Shown piece after piece: positions 33,875 through 42,070 of a stretch of DNA of 64,000 bases. Each line of letters opens with the position of its first letter. Position 1 is the first letter of the stretch. The DNA is taken from positions 62,001 to 126,000 of the forward strand of contig CAVZPD010000022.1 of NCBI GenBank assembly GCA_963777045.1, in the 5' to 3' direction. Position numbers and translations under genes: made by a program. Below the pieces are notes generated by a model, which saw only the letters and a program-made list of their open reading frames with translations, ran no database searches and was not told the origin of the DNA. This DNA comes from JAPSGM01 sp963777045 (GTDB lineage: Bacteria; Chloroflexota; Limnocylindria; QHBO01).

Positions 33875-33880
33875 TAGACT
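33875..33880 (+). promoter_or_regulatory. Extended -10 TTGCTAGACT
   Basis: TAGACT preceded by TTGC, about 40 nt before the ATG at 33921. This gene, in contrast to its neighbours, has a clear GGAGGAACG ribosome-binding site. Confidence 0.45.
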
Positions 33881-33920
33881 TTCGGAAGCGTCCCAATGAC
33901 GCTGCACCCATGGAGGAACG

Positions 33921-34478
33921 ATGACCCAAGCCGGAGAGCCGCGCCGGGAGAGCATCCCCGGGCTGGCGCGACGCCTCGTTGGTGGGCTGGTACAGCTCGC
34001 TCGCCTCGAGATTACCCGCGGCCGCCAGGAGATCGGGGAGATGCTGGCCGAGACGAAGAACGGGGCCATCATGTTCGGCATCGCGGCCGGGCTCGGCTTC
34101 CTGGCCCTGATCTCCCTGGACATGGCCATGATCCTGGCGGTGGCGGCCCTCTTCGACTCGCTGGCCGACATCGCCGTGGTCATCATCGTCGTGGCCAGCT
34201 TCGTGGCGGTGGCCATCGGCTTCGCCATCGCGGGGGTCGTCAACGCGTTCGTGATCATTGCCCTGCTGATCGCCGCCGCGATCGTCGCCGTGCCCGCCTA
34301 CTTCGGCTTCACGGCGGCCTGGCTGACCGCCTTCTTCGTGCTCGAGCTGCAGCTCGGCCTGGTGGCAGCCTTCGTGATGCGGGGCATCAAGCAGATTCGT
34401 ATCGGACCGCCGGAGGAGACCATCGCGGCGGTGAAGGAGGACGTCACATGGGCGAAACGCTTGCTGAAACGCGGGTAG
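33921..34478 (+). CDS. Phage-holin-X-family (actinobacterial Holin-X) membrane protein
   Basis: 185 residues. A short basic amphipathic N-terminus (LARRLVGGLVQLARLEITRG) is followed by three to four strongly hydrophobic segments between about 48 and 150 and a charged C-terminus ending WAKRLLKRG. The LARLEI...E motif before the first helix is the Holin-X/DUF1469 hallmark. Despite the name these are chromosomal proteins with no known lysis role. GGAGGAACG precedes the ATG. It overlaps the next gene by 31 nt, so the two form an operon. Confidence 0.82.
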   Translation: MTQAGEPRRESIPGLARRLVGGLVQLARLEITRGRQEIGEMLAETKNGAIMFGIAAGLGFLALISLDMAMILAVAALFDSLADIAVVIIVVASFVAVAIGFAIAGVVNAFVIIALLIAAAIVAVPAYFGFTAAWLTAFFVLELQLGLVAAFVMRGIKQIRIGPPEETIAAVKEDVTWAKRLLKRG

Positions 34479-35068
34479 AGGTCGACGCCCAGCGCAGCGA
34501 GGTCGAGCAGACCGCCGACGAGCTGCAGTCCCGCGTCAAGCACGCCCTCGACATCAAGGCGCGCTTCCGGGAGAACCCGCTCCTCTTCATCGGCGTTGGC
34601 GCCGGTGCCCTCTACCTCGTCACTGGCGGGCCCATCTGGACCTTCCGGATCCTGCGTCGGCGGCTCAGTCCGACGACGCCAGAGAAGGCCTACGACGCCC
34701 TTCCCAGGCCGATGCAGAAGTGGGTCGACTCGCTGGTCGACGACGTGGGGCCCCTGGCGCACGACGCGCGCAACACCCTCGCAGAGGAGGTCGCCAAGTG
34801 GCGGCTGGCGCCGCTCAAGAACAAGAAGGCGCGCAAGGAGCTGGCGAAGGCGATGGTCGAGGGCCCACCCGGCCCGTCCCGCGCGGGGTGGAAGGCCGCG
34901 GAGGCGGCGCTGATGCTGGTGACTGCCGCGCTGACGCGCCGGGCGGTCGACCAGTTCATCCTCGGTCGCAAGCCGGAGGGCGGCCTCGACCTGCGCCAGG
35001 GCGCGCCCGACTCGGCCAAGGCAGCGGCGAAGGAGTACTCCGGAATGTCGGACCGCGGGCGGAAGTAG
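34448..35068 (+). CDS. DUF3618-like membrane-associated protein
   Basis: 206 residues. The N-terminal RVEVDAQRSEVEQTADELQSR is the short helical segment typical of DUF3618 proteins that sit next to Holin-X genes. ENPLLFIGVGAGALYLVTGG is one membrane helix at about 42-60. The rest is soluble and basic, with a possible second hydrophobic helix near 155-175 (AAEAALMLVTAALTRRAV). The ATG at 34448 was chosen because the homologous segment starts there; translation is probably coupled to the upstream gene. Function unknown. Confidence 0.75.
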   Translation: MGETLAETRVEVDAQRSEVEQTADELQSRVKHALDIKARFRENPLLFIGVGAGALYLVTGGPIWTFRILRRRLSPTTPEKAYDALPRPMQKWVDSLVDDVGPLAHDARNTLAEEVAKWRLAPLKNKKARKELAKAMVEGPPGPSRAGWKAAEAALMLVTAALTRRAVDQFILGRKPEGGLDLRQGAPDSAKAAAKEYSGMSDRGRK

Positions 35069-35093
35069 GCATCGAGTCGCCAGCACGTTCTCG

Positions 35094-35099
35094 TAGGAT
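35094..35099 (+). promoter_or_regulatory. -10 hexamer TAGGAT of tRNA-Leu
   Basis: Ends 7 nt before the first base of the mature tRNA (35107), so transcription could start at the mature 5' end. Confidence 0.4.
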
Positions 35100-35106
35100 C
35101 TGAGCC

Positions 35107-35190
35107 GGGCGAGTGGCGGAACGGCAGACGCGCCGGCCTTAGGAGCCGGTGTCGCAAGACGTGCGAGTTCGAATCTCGCCTCGCCCACCA
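35107..35190 (+). tRNA. tRNA-Leu (anticodon TAG)
   Basis: Acceptor stem GGGCGAG/CTCGCCC, then ACCA encoded. The anticodon stem CCGGC/GCCGG encloses loop CTTAGGA, giving TAG at 35140-35142. A long variable arm (GTGTCGCAAGACGTG) makes it a class II tRNA. The T arm is GCGAG-TTCGAAT-CTCGC. Confidence 0.96.
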
Positions 35191-35217
35191 GCACGCCGCT
35201 GACCGGCTATCGCCGTA

Positions 35218-35336
35218 TGCAGATGAGGGCCACGCGGACGGGCCAAAGGATGTCTTCCATCGCCCCCCGGTCGGTTGAGCGCCGCAGGAGGCGCTAGGAG
35301 ATCGGCTCTGGCGAATTCATGCGGCTGCCATCTGCA
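35218..35336 (-). repeat. 120-nt palindromic repeat, copy 1 (between tRNA-Leu and tig)
   Basis: In the 236-nt gap 35191-35426. Ends TGCAGATG (35218-35225) and CATCTGCA (35329-35336) are complementary, and an inner perfect hairpin AGCGCC-N6-GGCGCT lies at 35278-35295. Read on the minus strand it matches copy 2 at 37986-38105: both begin TGCAGATG, share CCGCATG and the core GCCTCCTGCGG at nearly the same offset, and have equal-length right halves (64 nt, about 60% identical). No gene covers it. Confidence 0.7.
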
Positions 35337-35393
35337 CGGGCTGCCGGGCGAGGCGCCACGAGGCGCGACAGGTGAGCGCCCCGCCACTTCACG

Positions 35394-35399
35394 TATGCT
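35394..35399 (+). promoter_or_regulatory. -10 hexamer TATGCT upstream of tig
   Basis: Would start transcription near 35407, giving a leader of about 20 nt that contains the CAGGAGC ribosome-binding site of tig. Confidence 0.4.
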
Positions 35400-35426
35400 C
35401 TCCATCACCCCATCAACAGGAGCTCC

Positions 35427-36797
35427 ATGGTCAACGTATCCACCAGCCCGCAGCCCGGCTCACGGGTCCAGCTCGAGATCGAGGTCCCGCCCGACGAAGT
35501 CGGCCGCCACTTCGCCACCGCCTACCGCCACGTCGCCGAGCGGACGAAGGTGCCGGGCTTCCGTCCCGGGAAGGCGCCGCGCCACGTGATCGACCGATTC
35601 GTCGGCCGTGGCTCGGTCATCGCCGAGGCGATCGAGCACCTCGTCGGGGAGAGCTACGACGCGGCGCTCGACCAGGTCACCATCCTGCCCATCGACCAGC
35701 CGGAGGTCGACATCGACCCGGCGGCGGTGATCGAGGGCCAGACGGTGAAGTTCACCGCGACCGTCGCGGTCCGGCCCGAAGTGACCCTGGGTTCCTATAC
35801 CGACTACCCGTTCACGCTGGAGACGCCGGAGGTCACCGACGAGCAGGTTGACGGCGTCATCGAGGAGCTGCGCGCCGAGCAGGCCACGCTGCGGCCGCTC
35901 GACGATCGCGGGGCGGCCAAGGACGACCTGGCCGCGGTGAAGTTCATCGGCACCATCGACGGGGAACCGTTCGAGGGCGGAAGTGCCGACCGGCTGCCGC
36001 TGGTCGTGGGCGAGGATCGCATGATCCCCGGCTGGGAGGACCAGCTCATCGGCCTGAAGGTGGGGGAGGCGAAAGGGTTCGAGATCACCTTCCCCGACGA
36101 CTACCGGGTCGAGGAGCTGCAGGGCAAGCAGGCGCACTTCGAGGTGGAGATGCTCGACCTGCGCGAGCGGATCCTGCCCGAGGTCGACGACGAGTTCGCG
36201 AAGTCGACCGGCGACGTGGCGTCGGTGGACGAGCTGCGCACGGAGATTCGCGACGCGCTGCAGCGGCGGGCGGCGGACGAGGCGCGCCATAGCTACGCCG
36301 ACCGGATCATCGACTTCGCCGAGTCGAACGCAACGGTGGAGCTGCCGGAGGTCATGGTCGCCAACGAGGTCGAGATCATGCGCGACGAGCTGCGCAATCG
36401 ACTCGCGCAGCAGCGCATCGGCCTCGACCAGTACCTGGCGCTCTCGAAGCAGTCGCCCGAGGAGCTGACGGCCGAGCTGCGCGAGCCCGCATCCCGTCGC
36501 GTGAAGGTCCTGCTCGTCCTGTCGGCGATCGCCGAGAAGGAGGGGATCGACGCGTCCGACGAGGAGATCCAAACCGAGATCGACGAGCAGCTGGCGCGCT
36601 ACGGCAATGACCCGAAGCTGGCCGAGTCGCTCAGCAGCCGGCGCGCCCGCAGCTACCTGCGAATGACGATCCGCAACCGTAAACTGGTCGACACGCTCAT
36701 GGATCGCGCGCTCGGGACCGATGCCTCCGCCGGGGAGGCGGCAGCATCGGCCTCCGAGGACGACGCAGCCTCCGAATCAGACGCCCCCCAGGAGTAA
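35427..36797 (+). CDS. tig: Trigger factor
   Basis: 456 residues. Ribosome-associated chaperone. The N-terminal ribosome-binding domain carries the signature VPGFRPGKAPRHVIDRF; the FKBP-type PPIase domain is at about 160-245 (DLAAVKFIGTIDGEPFEGG, MIPGWEDQLIGLKVGE); a helical substrate-binding domain follows. An acidic Ala/Ser/Glu-rich tail of about 25 residues ends the protein. CAGGAGC lies upstream of the ATG. It is 4 nt from clpP, the usual tig-clpP order; clpX follows further on. Confidence 0.97.
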   Translation: MVNVSTSPQPGSRVQLEIEVPPDEVGRHFATAYRHVAERTKVPGFRPGKAPRHVIDRFVGRGSVIAEAIEHLVGESYDAALDQVTILPIDQPEVDIDPAAVIEGQTVKFTATVAVRPEVTLGSYTDYPFTLETPEVTDEQVDGVIEELRAEQATLRPLDDRGAAKDDLAAVKFIGTIDGEPFEGGSADRLPLVVGEDRMIPGWEDQLIGLKVGEAKGFEITFPDDYRVEELQGKQAHFEVEMLDLRERILPEVDDEFAKSTGDVASVDELRTEIRDALQRRAADEARHSYADRIIDFAESNATVELPEVMVANEVEIMRDELRNRLAQQRIGLDQYLALSKQSPEELTAELREPASRRVKVLLVLSAIAEKEGIDASDEEIQTEIDEQLARYGNDPKLAESLSSRRARSYLRMTIRNRKLVDTLMDRALGTDASAGEAAASASEDDAASESDAPQE

Positions 36798-36801
36798 TTG
36801 C

Positions 36802-37485
36802 ATGCTGGTCCCCATGGTCATCGAGTCGAGCGCCCGCGGCGAGCGGGCCTTCGACATCTACTCGCGCCTCCTCAAGGAGCGCATCATCTTCCTGGGCGAC
36901 GCGATCGAGGATCACATCGCCAACCTGGTGATCGCCCAGCTGCTCTTCCTGGAGAGCGAGGATCCCGAGAAGGACATCAGCCTCTACATCAACTCGCCCG
37001 GCGGGGTGGTGACCTCCGGCCTCGCCATCTACGACACGATGCAGTACCTGAAGGCGCCGGTCAGCACCATCTGCATCGGTCAGGCAGCCTCGATGGGGGC
37101 GGTCCTGCTGGCGGCCGGCGCCACCGGCAAGCGTTACGCGCTGCCGAACAGCCGGATCATGATCCACCAGGGATCGGGCGGCTTCCGCGGTAACACCCCG
37201 GACGTGGAGATCCAGGTCAAGGAGATGCTCCACCTCACCGACCGGCTGATGCACATCCTGGCCAGCCACACCGGCCAGACCTACGAGAAGGTCAAGCGCG
37301 ACTCCGAGCGCGACTACTTCATGAGCGGCGAGGAGGCGAAGGCCTACGGCCTCGTCGACGAGGTCTTCTCCGGCAACGCGGAGTCGCTGATCAGCATGGC
37401 CCAGGAGGCGCAGGGCACCGTGCCGACCGCCGACAAGGTCGAGGATGCCGGTCCGTCCGCTGCGCCCGAGCCCAAGAAGAAGTAG
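36802..37485 (+). CDS. clpP: ATP-dependent Clp protease proteolytic subunit
   Basis: 227 residues. Serine protease forming the ClpP tetradecamer. The nucleophile is in GQAASMGAVLL, the His in IMIHQGSGGFRGN, and the Asp in the SERDYFMSGEEAKAYGLVD region; YINSPGGVVTSGLAIYDTMQ is also diagnostic. The C-terminus has about 25 extra Ala/Pro/Lys residues. The GGAG inside the end of tig is its ribosome-binding site. Works with ClpX encoded 0.7 kb downstream. Confidence 0.97.
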   Translation: MLVPMVIESSARGERAFDIYSRLLKERIIFLGDAIEDHIANLVIAQLLFLESEDPEKDISLYINSPGGVVTSGLAIYDTMQYLKAPVSTICIGQAASMGAVLLAAGATGKRYALPNSRIMIHQGSGGFRGNTPDVEIQVKEMLHLTDRLMHILASHTGQTYEKVKRDSERDYFMSGEEAKAYGLVDEVFSGNAESLISMAQEAQGTVPTADKVEDAGPSAAPEPKKK

Positions 37486-37497
37486 CCTCCCGCGCAG

Positions 37498-37959
37498 CTA
37501 CCGGCGGCCGCGTTCCAGGTCCATCAGCCAGCGCTTGACCCATTCCTCGCCGCCCCAGCCGCCGATGCTCCCGTCGGCGTGGATGACCCGGTGGCAGGGC
37601 ACGATCGGGAAGAGGCGGCAGCGGGCCATGGAGCCACCAGCGGCGCGAGCGGCGCCGGGATGGCCCGCCATCAACGCGAGCTCGCCGTAGGAGACCGTCT
37701 CGCCGTAGGGGATCCGGCGGGCCGCCTGCCACACCGTGCGATCGAACGGGCCGACGCGGGCGAGGTCGAGCGCCACGTCGAACGCTTCCGACGCCCCGGT
37801 GAAGTAGTCCAGCAGCTGGTCGGCGACGCGGGCGACGGCCCGCGCGTCGGGCACTCCTGCCGATTCGGCTGGGGCATGGCGCGAGATCTGGTACAGACCC
37901 CGCTCCGTGACGCAGATCCAGAGGTCACCGATGGGCGTCTCGAGCGGGGAGCAGCGCAG
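37498..37959 (-). CDS. ogt: Methylated-DNA--protein-cysteine methyltransferase, start unclear
   Basis: The active-site motif PCHRVIHADGSIGGWGG and the DNA-binding helix region IPYGETVSYGELA are certain. From the first ordinary start (GTG 37854) only 118 residues remain, lacking the N-terminal domain. In frame upstream the sequence SPLETPIGDLWICVTERGLY is clearly the normal N-terminal strand of this family, but between it and an upstream TAA there is no ATG, GTG or TTG, only a CTG at 37959. Either CTG is used, or the true start was lost to an indel. The upstream flank is repeat copy 2, which may have replaced the original start region. Repairs O6-alkylguanine by transferring the alkyl group to its Cys. 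Confidence 0.75.
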   Translation of the reverse strand: MRCSPLETPIGDLWICVTERGLYQISRHAPAESAGVPDARAVARVADQLLDYFTGASEAFDVALDLARVGPFDRTVWQAARRIPYGETVSYGELALMAGHPGAARAAGGSMARCRLFPIVPCHRVIHADGSIGGWGGEEWVKRWLMDLERGRR

Positions 37960-37985
37960 GCGGGACGGGTGTGCGCGTTACCCGG

Positions 37986-38105
37986 TGCAGATGAGGGCCG
38001 CATGGTTGACGGAAACCTACCCCAATCACCGCCTCCTGCGGTTGTGATGCGGCACGGTGGCGGCGGGAGCCGGCAGTTGGGAGGTTCGTGCGGCCCTTGT
38101 CTGCA
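37986..38105 (+). repeat. 120-nt palindromic repeat, copy 2 (between ogt and clpX)
   Basis: A 17-bp terminal stem pairs 37986-38002 with 38089-38105, with two G-U pairs if transcribed. Inside are helices AACCT/AGGTT (38014-38018 with 38082-38086) and CCCAA/TTGGG (38021-38025 with 38077-38081), then a small hairpin ACCGC-CTCCT-GCGGT (38028-38042). A further CCCG/CGGG pair flanks the whole. The wobble-compatible helix suggests a structured RNA. Homologous to copy 1 at 35218-35336 in opposite orientation. Confidence 0.72.
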
Positions 38106-38176
38106 GCGGGCGACCAGCCCTTCGGATCGGCGGCCGGGACGATCGGGCGATGGCGGGTGGCGACCCGAGCGCGTGA

Positions 38177-38182
38177 TATCCT
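38177..38182 (+). promoter_or_regulatory. -10 hexamer TATCCT, leaderless promoter of clpX
   Basis: Ends 7 nt before the clpX ATG at 38190. No Shine-Dalgarno sequence lies between. Confidence 0.5.
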
Positions 38183-38189
38183 CGAAGCG

Positions 38190-39505
<1,316 letters not shown>

Positions 39506-39509
<4 letters not shown>

Positions 39510-40426
39510 CCCTCGCTGTCGGGCCTGTCTCCGGGCTGCGCTGCCGCACGCGTCCCGCCGCCGTCGGAGGTCCGGCTGATGAGCACCTGGTGCGGGAACG
39601 GGATCTCGATGCTCTCGCGCGCGAAGGCTGTGAGGATCCGCTTGCGAAGCTCCCCGGCCACGGCCCACTGCTGAGCCGGCAGCACCTGTCCCAGAACCTT
39701 GAGGGCCACAGCCGAGTCGCCGAGCGCGTTGACGCGCATCACCTTCGGCGGCTCCAGGATCTTGTCCGCCCATGCCGGGTCGGCCTGCATCTCCTCGCCG
39801 ACCCGGTTGATGACCCCTGAGGCCTTCTCGATGTCCGTGTCATAGGCGACCGAGACGTCCATGTTCACCCGCGCCCAGCCACGTGTCATGTTCGACGCCA
39901 CCACGATCTGGCCGTTTGGAACGGTGTGGACGGTGCCGTCAAGATTGCGGAGCACCGTCCGGCGAAGGCTGAAGGCCTCGACCACGCCGTCCACGCCGGC
40001 GATCGAGACCACGTCGCCGACGCTGTACTGGTTCTCGATGACGATGAAGATGCCCGACAGCCAGTCGCGTACCAGGGTCTGGGCGCCGAAGCCGACCGCG
40101 ATGCCGATCACGCCGAAGCCGGCGATGGCCGGACCGATGTCGACCTGGAAGCGCGACAGGATCATCAGCAGCGCGATGAGCGCGATGACGACCGTCACCA
40201 GCCGGCTAGCCAGCGTCTGGAGCGTCTTCATCCGGCGCTCGAGATCCGCGGTGGTCATGAGCGACTCGTCCTCGTCGAGACGCTGCGCGATCAACGACTT
40301 CGTCGCCAGGCCCACCGCGCGACGAGCCAGCCAGATACCCACCAGTGCCGCGACGAGGATCATGCTGACCACCAGCACGTCGTCCCACGCCACGGCTGCC
40401 CGGATCGACTCCCAATCGACGCTCAT
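39506..40426 (-). CDS. Small-conductance mechanosensitive channel, MscS family
   Basis: 306 residues. Three membrane helices in the first 120 residues; the pore-lining third helix is in PAIAGFGVIGIAVGFGAQTLVRDWLSG, here split over Gly/Ala-rich sequence, followed by GIFIVIENQYSVGD and VNMDVSVAYDTD of the cytoplasmic beta domain and alpha/beta vestibule. Acts as an emergency valve under osmotic downshock. The ATG at 40426 is 8 nt after TACCAT on the minus strand; the in-frame ATG at 40444 lies upstream of that transcription start and is rejected. The stop overlaps clpX's. Confidence 0.93.
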
Positions 40427-40434
40427 GCCCGCGC

Positions 40435-40440
40435 ATGGTA
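40435..40440 (-). promoter_or_regulatory. -10 hexamer TACCAT, leaderless promoter of mscS
   Basis: On the minus strand it ends 8 nt before the ATG at 40426. Confidence 0.45.
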
Positions 40441-40569
40441 GCAAGCAAGCGCCGTGGTACGACCGGTGCAGGGCCCACGGTACTTGCGGTTGCTGCTTTC
40501 CGCGGTCGAGCCGCTAGCATGCTCGGCACGGACAGGGCGTCCGTGTGGGTCAAGGAGGCGATTCAACAG

Positions 40570-41811
40570 ATGGGCGAAACTCCACGGCGATCTGCCTTTC
40601 GGCTCCCCTGGAGCGACGGCAGTGAGGCGAAGCAGGGAGCGACAGTTCCCGACGCGCAGGACGCGACGGCTACCTCTGCCGACACCGCGGCGGACGAGGC
40701 TATGACGCCCTCGGATGAGGGTGGGGCGGCCCAGGTCCGTTCCCAGGATTCGACGCCGGAACCGGCCTCACCACCGCACGCCGAAACCGAGCCCACCCCG
40801 TTCCTGCGCGAGCTGGTCGATGCCATGCGCGGCGTCGCCGAGGCCTCGCGCGACACGAGCCTTGCCGAGCTGCGCACCTCAGTCGACGAGCGTGTCGAGG
40901 AGCTGCGAGCCGCGGCCGCCGAGCGCGCCGAGGAGCTCCGCCGGCGATCGGACCATGACGTGACGGCCATCGGCGAGTGGGAGCGCAGCGAAATCGAGCG
41001 CGTCCGGGCCGAGGCCGAGCAGCGCAGGGATGCGCGCCGCACCAAGCTCGAACTCGACCTCACCGACCACCAGGCCGCCTCCGACCGGAACGCCGAAGCA
41101 ACCCGCCGCCGGCTGGCCGACTACGAGCGCGAGCTGGCGGCCTTCTTCGCCCAGCTGGCCGAGATCGAGGACCCGGCTGCCTTCGTGGCGGCCGCCAAGC
41201 GCCTGCCGCCGCCACCGGATCTCGACAGGGCCGTTGGTGGCGCCAACGGTCCATCGACGGCCGCGGCCGCCGCAACAGCGGGGGCGACCGGCTCCGTCAA
41301 CGGCCAGCGCTCGGAGACGACGCTCTCTGAGCGGCTGGCGCAGCTCGACCGGCAGCTCGCGGCTCCGAAGACGGCGAGTGCGCCGGCACCCACGACCGAT
41401 GCCGAGCCGGCTCCACCCGGCCCGGACTCGGCGCCGGTGGACGAGCCAGCGCCTGCACCTGCGCCCGTCGCGCCGAGCGACCCCGCCGTCGCGCCGAGCG
41501 ACCCCGCCGTCGCGCCGAGCGACCCCGCCGTCGCGCCGAGCGCCGCCGCGCAGACCGACGCCCTCACCCCCATCGTCGTGAAGGGGCTCGGCAGCTTCGG
41601 CGCGATCACCTCCTTCAAGCAGGCCCTGGAGCGCGTCGACGGCGTGCACGGCGTGACCCTCTCGCTCGGCCCCACCGGCGAGTTCGTCTACCGCGCCACG
41701 CATGGGCCGCAGTTCGACATCGTGGCTGCCATTCGCCAGATCGAGGGGGCGGGCGCCGGCATCGAGCGCGCCGAGGGCCAGGTTCTCGTCACCATCGAGC
41801 GTCAGCGCTGA
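40570..41811 (+). CDS. Coiled-coil protein with Pro/Ala linker and small C-terminal domain, function unknown
   Basis: 413 residues. An acidic, low-complexity N-terminus is followed by a long charged coiled coil (about 85-215, heptad-like ELRTSVDERVEEL and RRRLADYERELAAF), a Pro/Ala-rich linker containing near-exact seven-residue repeats, and a compact C-terminal alpha/beta domain (about 330-413; TPIVVKGLGSFGAITSFKQA, GVHGVTLSLGPTGEFVYRA) that looks ferredoxin-like but that I cannot name. No signal peptide or membrane helix is seen, so it is probably a cytoplasmic scaffold. The ATG at 40570 has AAGGAGG about 11 nt upstream. It ends just before the valS T-box. Confidence 0.72.
   Translation: MGETPRRSAFRLPWSDGSEAKQGATVPDAQDATATSADTAADEAMTPSDEGGAAQVRSQDSTPEPASPPHAETEPTPFLRELVDAMRGVAEASRDTSLAELRTSVDERVEELRAAAAERAEELRRRSDHDVTAIGEWERSEIERVRAEAEQRRDARRTKLELDLTDHQAASDRNAEATRRRLADYERELAAFFAQLAEIEDPAAFVAAAKRLPPPPDLDRAVGGANGPSTAAAAATAGATGSVNGQRSETTLSERLAQLDRQLAAPKTASAPAPTTDAEPAPPGPDSAPVDEPAPAPAPVAPSDPAVAPSDPAVAPSDPAVAPSAAAQTDALTPIVVKGLGSFGAITSFKQALERVDGVHGVTLSLGPTGEFVYRATHGPQFDIVAAIRQIEGAGAGIERAEGQVLVTIERQR
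41467..41547 (+). repeat. 21-bp tandem repeat in the linker of the coiled-coil protein
   Basis: Three identical 21-bp units plus a partial fourth (41467-41487, 41488-41508, 41509-41529, then 41530-41547) encode a repeated Val-Ala-Pro-Ser-Asp-Pro-Ala unit. Confidence 0.85.
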
Positions 41812-41817
41812 CGGTGC

Positions 41818-41823
41818 TAGACT
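41818..41823 (+). promoter_or_regulatory. Extended -10 TGCTAGACT upstream of the valS T-box
   Basis: TAGACT overlapping the end of the preceding gene by no more than a few bases; it would start transcription near 41830, just before T-box stem I. Confidence 0.45.
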
Positions 41824-41841
41824 GCCCGACACGGCGCTGAC

Positions 41842-42045
41842 CGTGAGGAGTACCCCTCCATCGGCCCCAAGAGAGGACCAGGCCACAGGCTGAGAGCTGG
41901 TCCGGGAACGAGAGGGAGAAGGTCGCACGCGAGCCGGACGGGTCCGCCCGATATCGCGGGAGACGAGGGCGCATCGGCCCAGCAGCCGGTTCGCCGAACG
42001 AAGGTGGTACCACGAACCCGTTCGTCCTTCGACGAGCGGGTTTTT
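41842..42045 (+). ncRNA. T-box riboswitch controlling valS
   Basis: Senses uncharged tRNA-Val. Stem I: base helix CGTG/CACG (41842-41845 with 41926-41929), loop-E-type AGTA (41849-41852) opposite GAA (41918-41920), helix CCCTC/GAGGG, an AGAGAG segment and the helix GGACCAG/CTGGTCC. The probable specifier is GTC (41922-41924), a valine codon, next to GAA. The T-box sequence AAGGTGGTACCACG is at 42001-42014, flanked by the antiterminator helix CGAACG/CGTTCG (41995-42000 with 42019-42024), which competes with the terminator at 42015-42045. It is a transcriptional-type T-box. Confidence 0.92.
42015..42045 (+). terminator. T-box regulated intrinsic terminator
   Basis: A 12-bp stem (42015-42026 with 42031-42042, one T-G pair), loop CTTC, and a run of five T (42041-42045). 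Its left arm shares CGTTCG with the antiterminator. Confidence 0.92.
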
Positions 42046-42070
42046 GCATGCGCGAAGGAGAGATGGAGCG

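Noticed and set aside
33921..34478. Prophage indicated by a holin
   Set aside because: Holin-X proteins are ordinary chromosomal membrane proteins; no integrase, terminase, capsid, lysin or attachment site is nearby.
37854..38003. ATG inside repeat copy 2 as the start of ogt
   Set aside because: It is out of frame with the recognised N-terminal strand and would need a frameshift; TAGGTT 10 nt upstream is only a weak promoter match.
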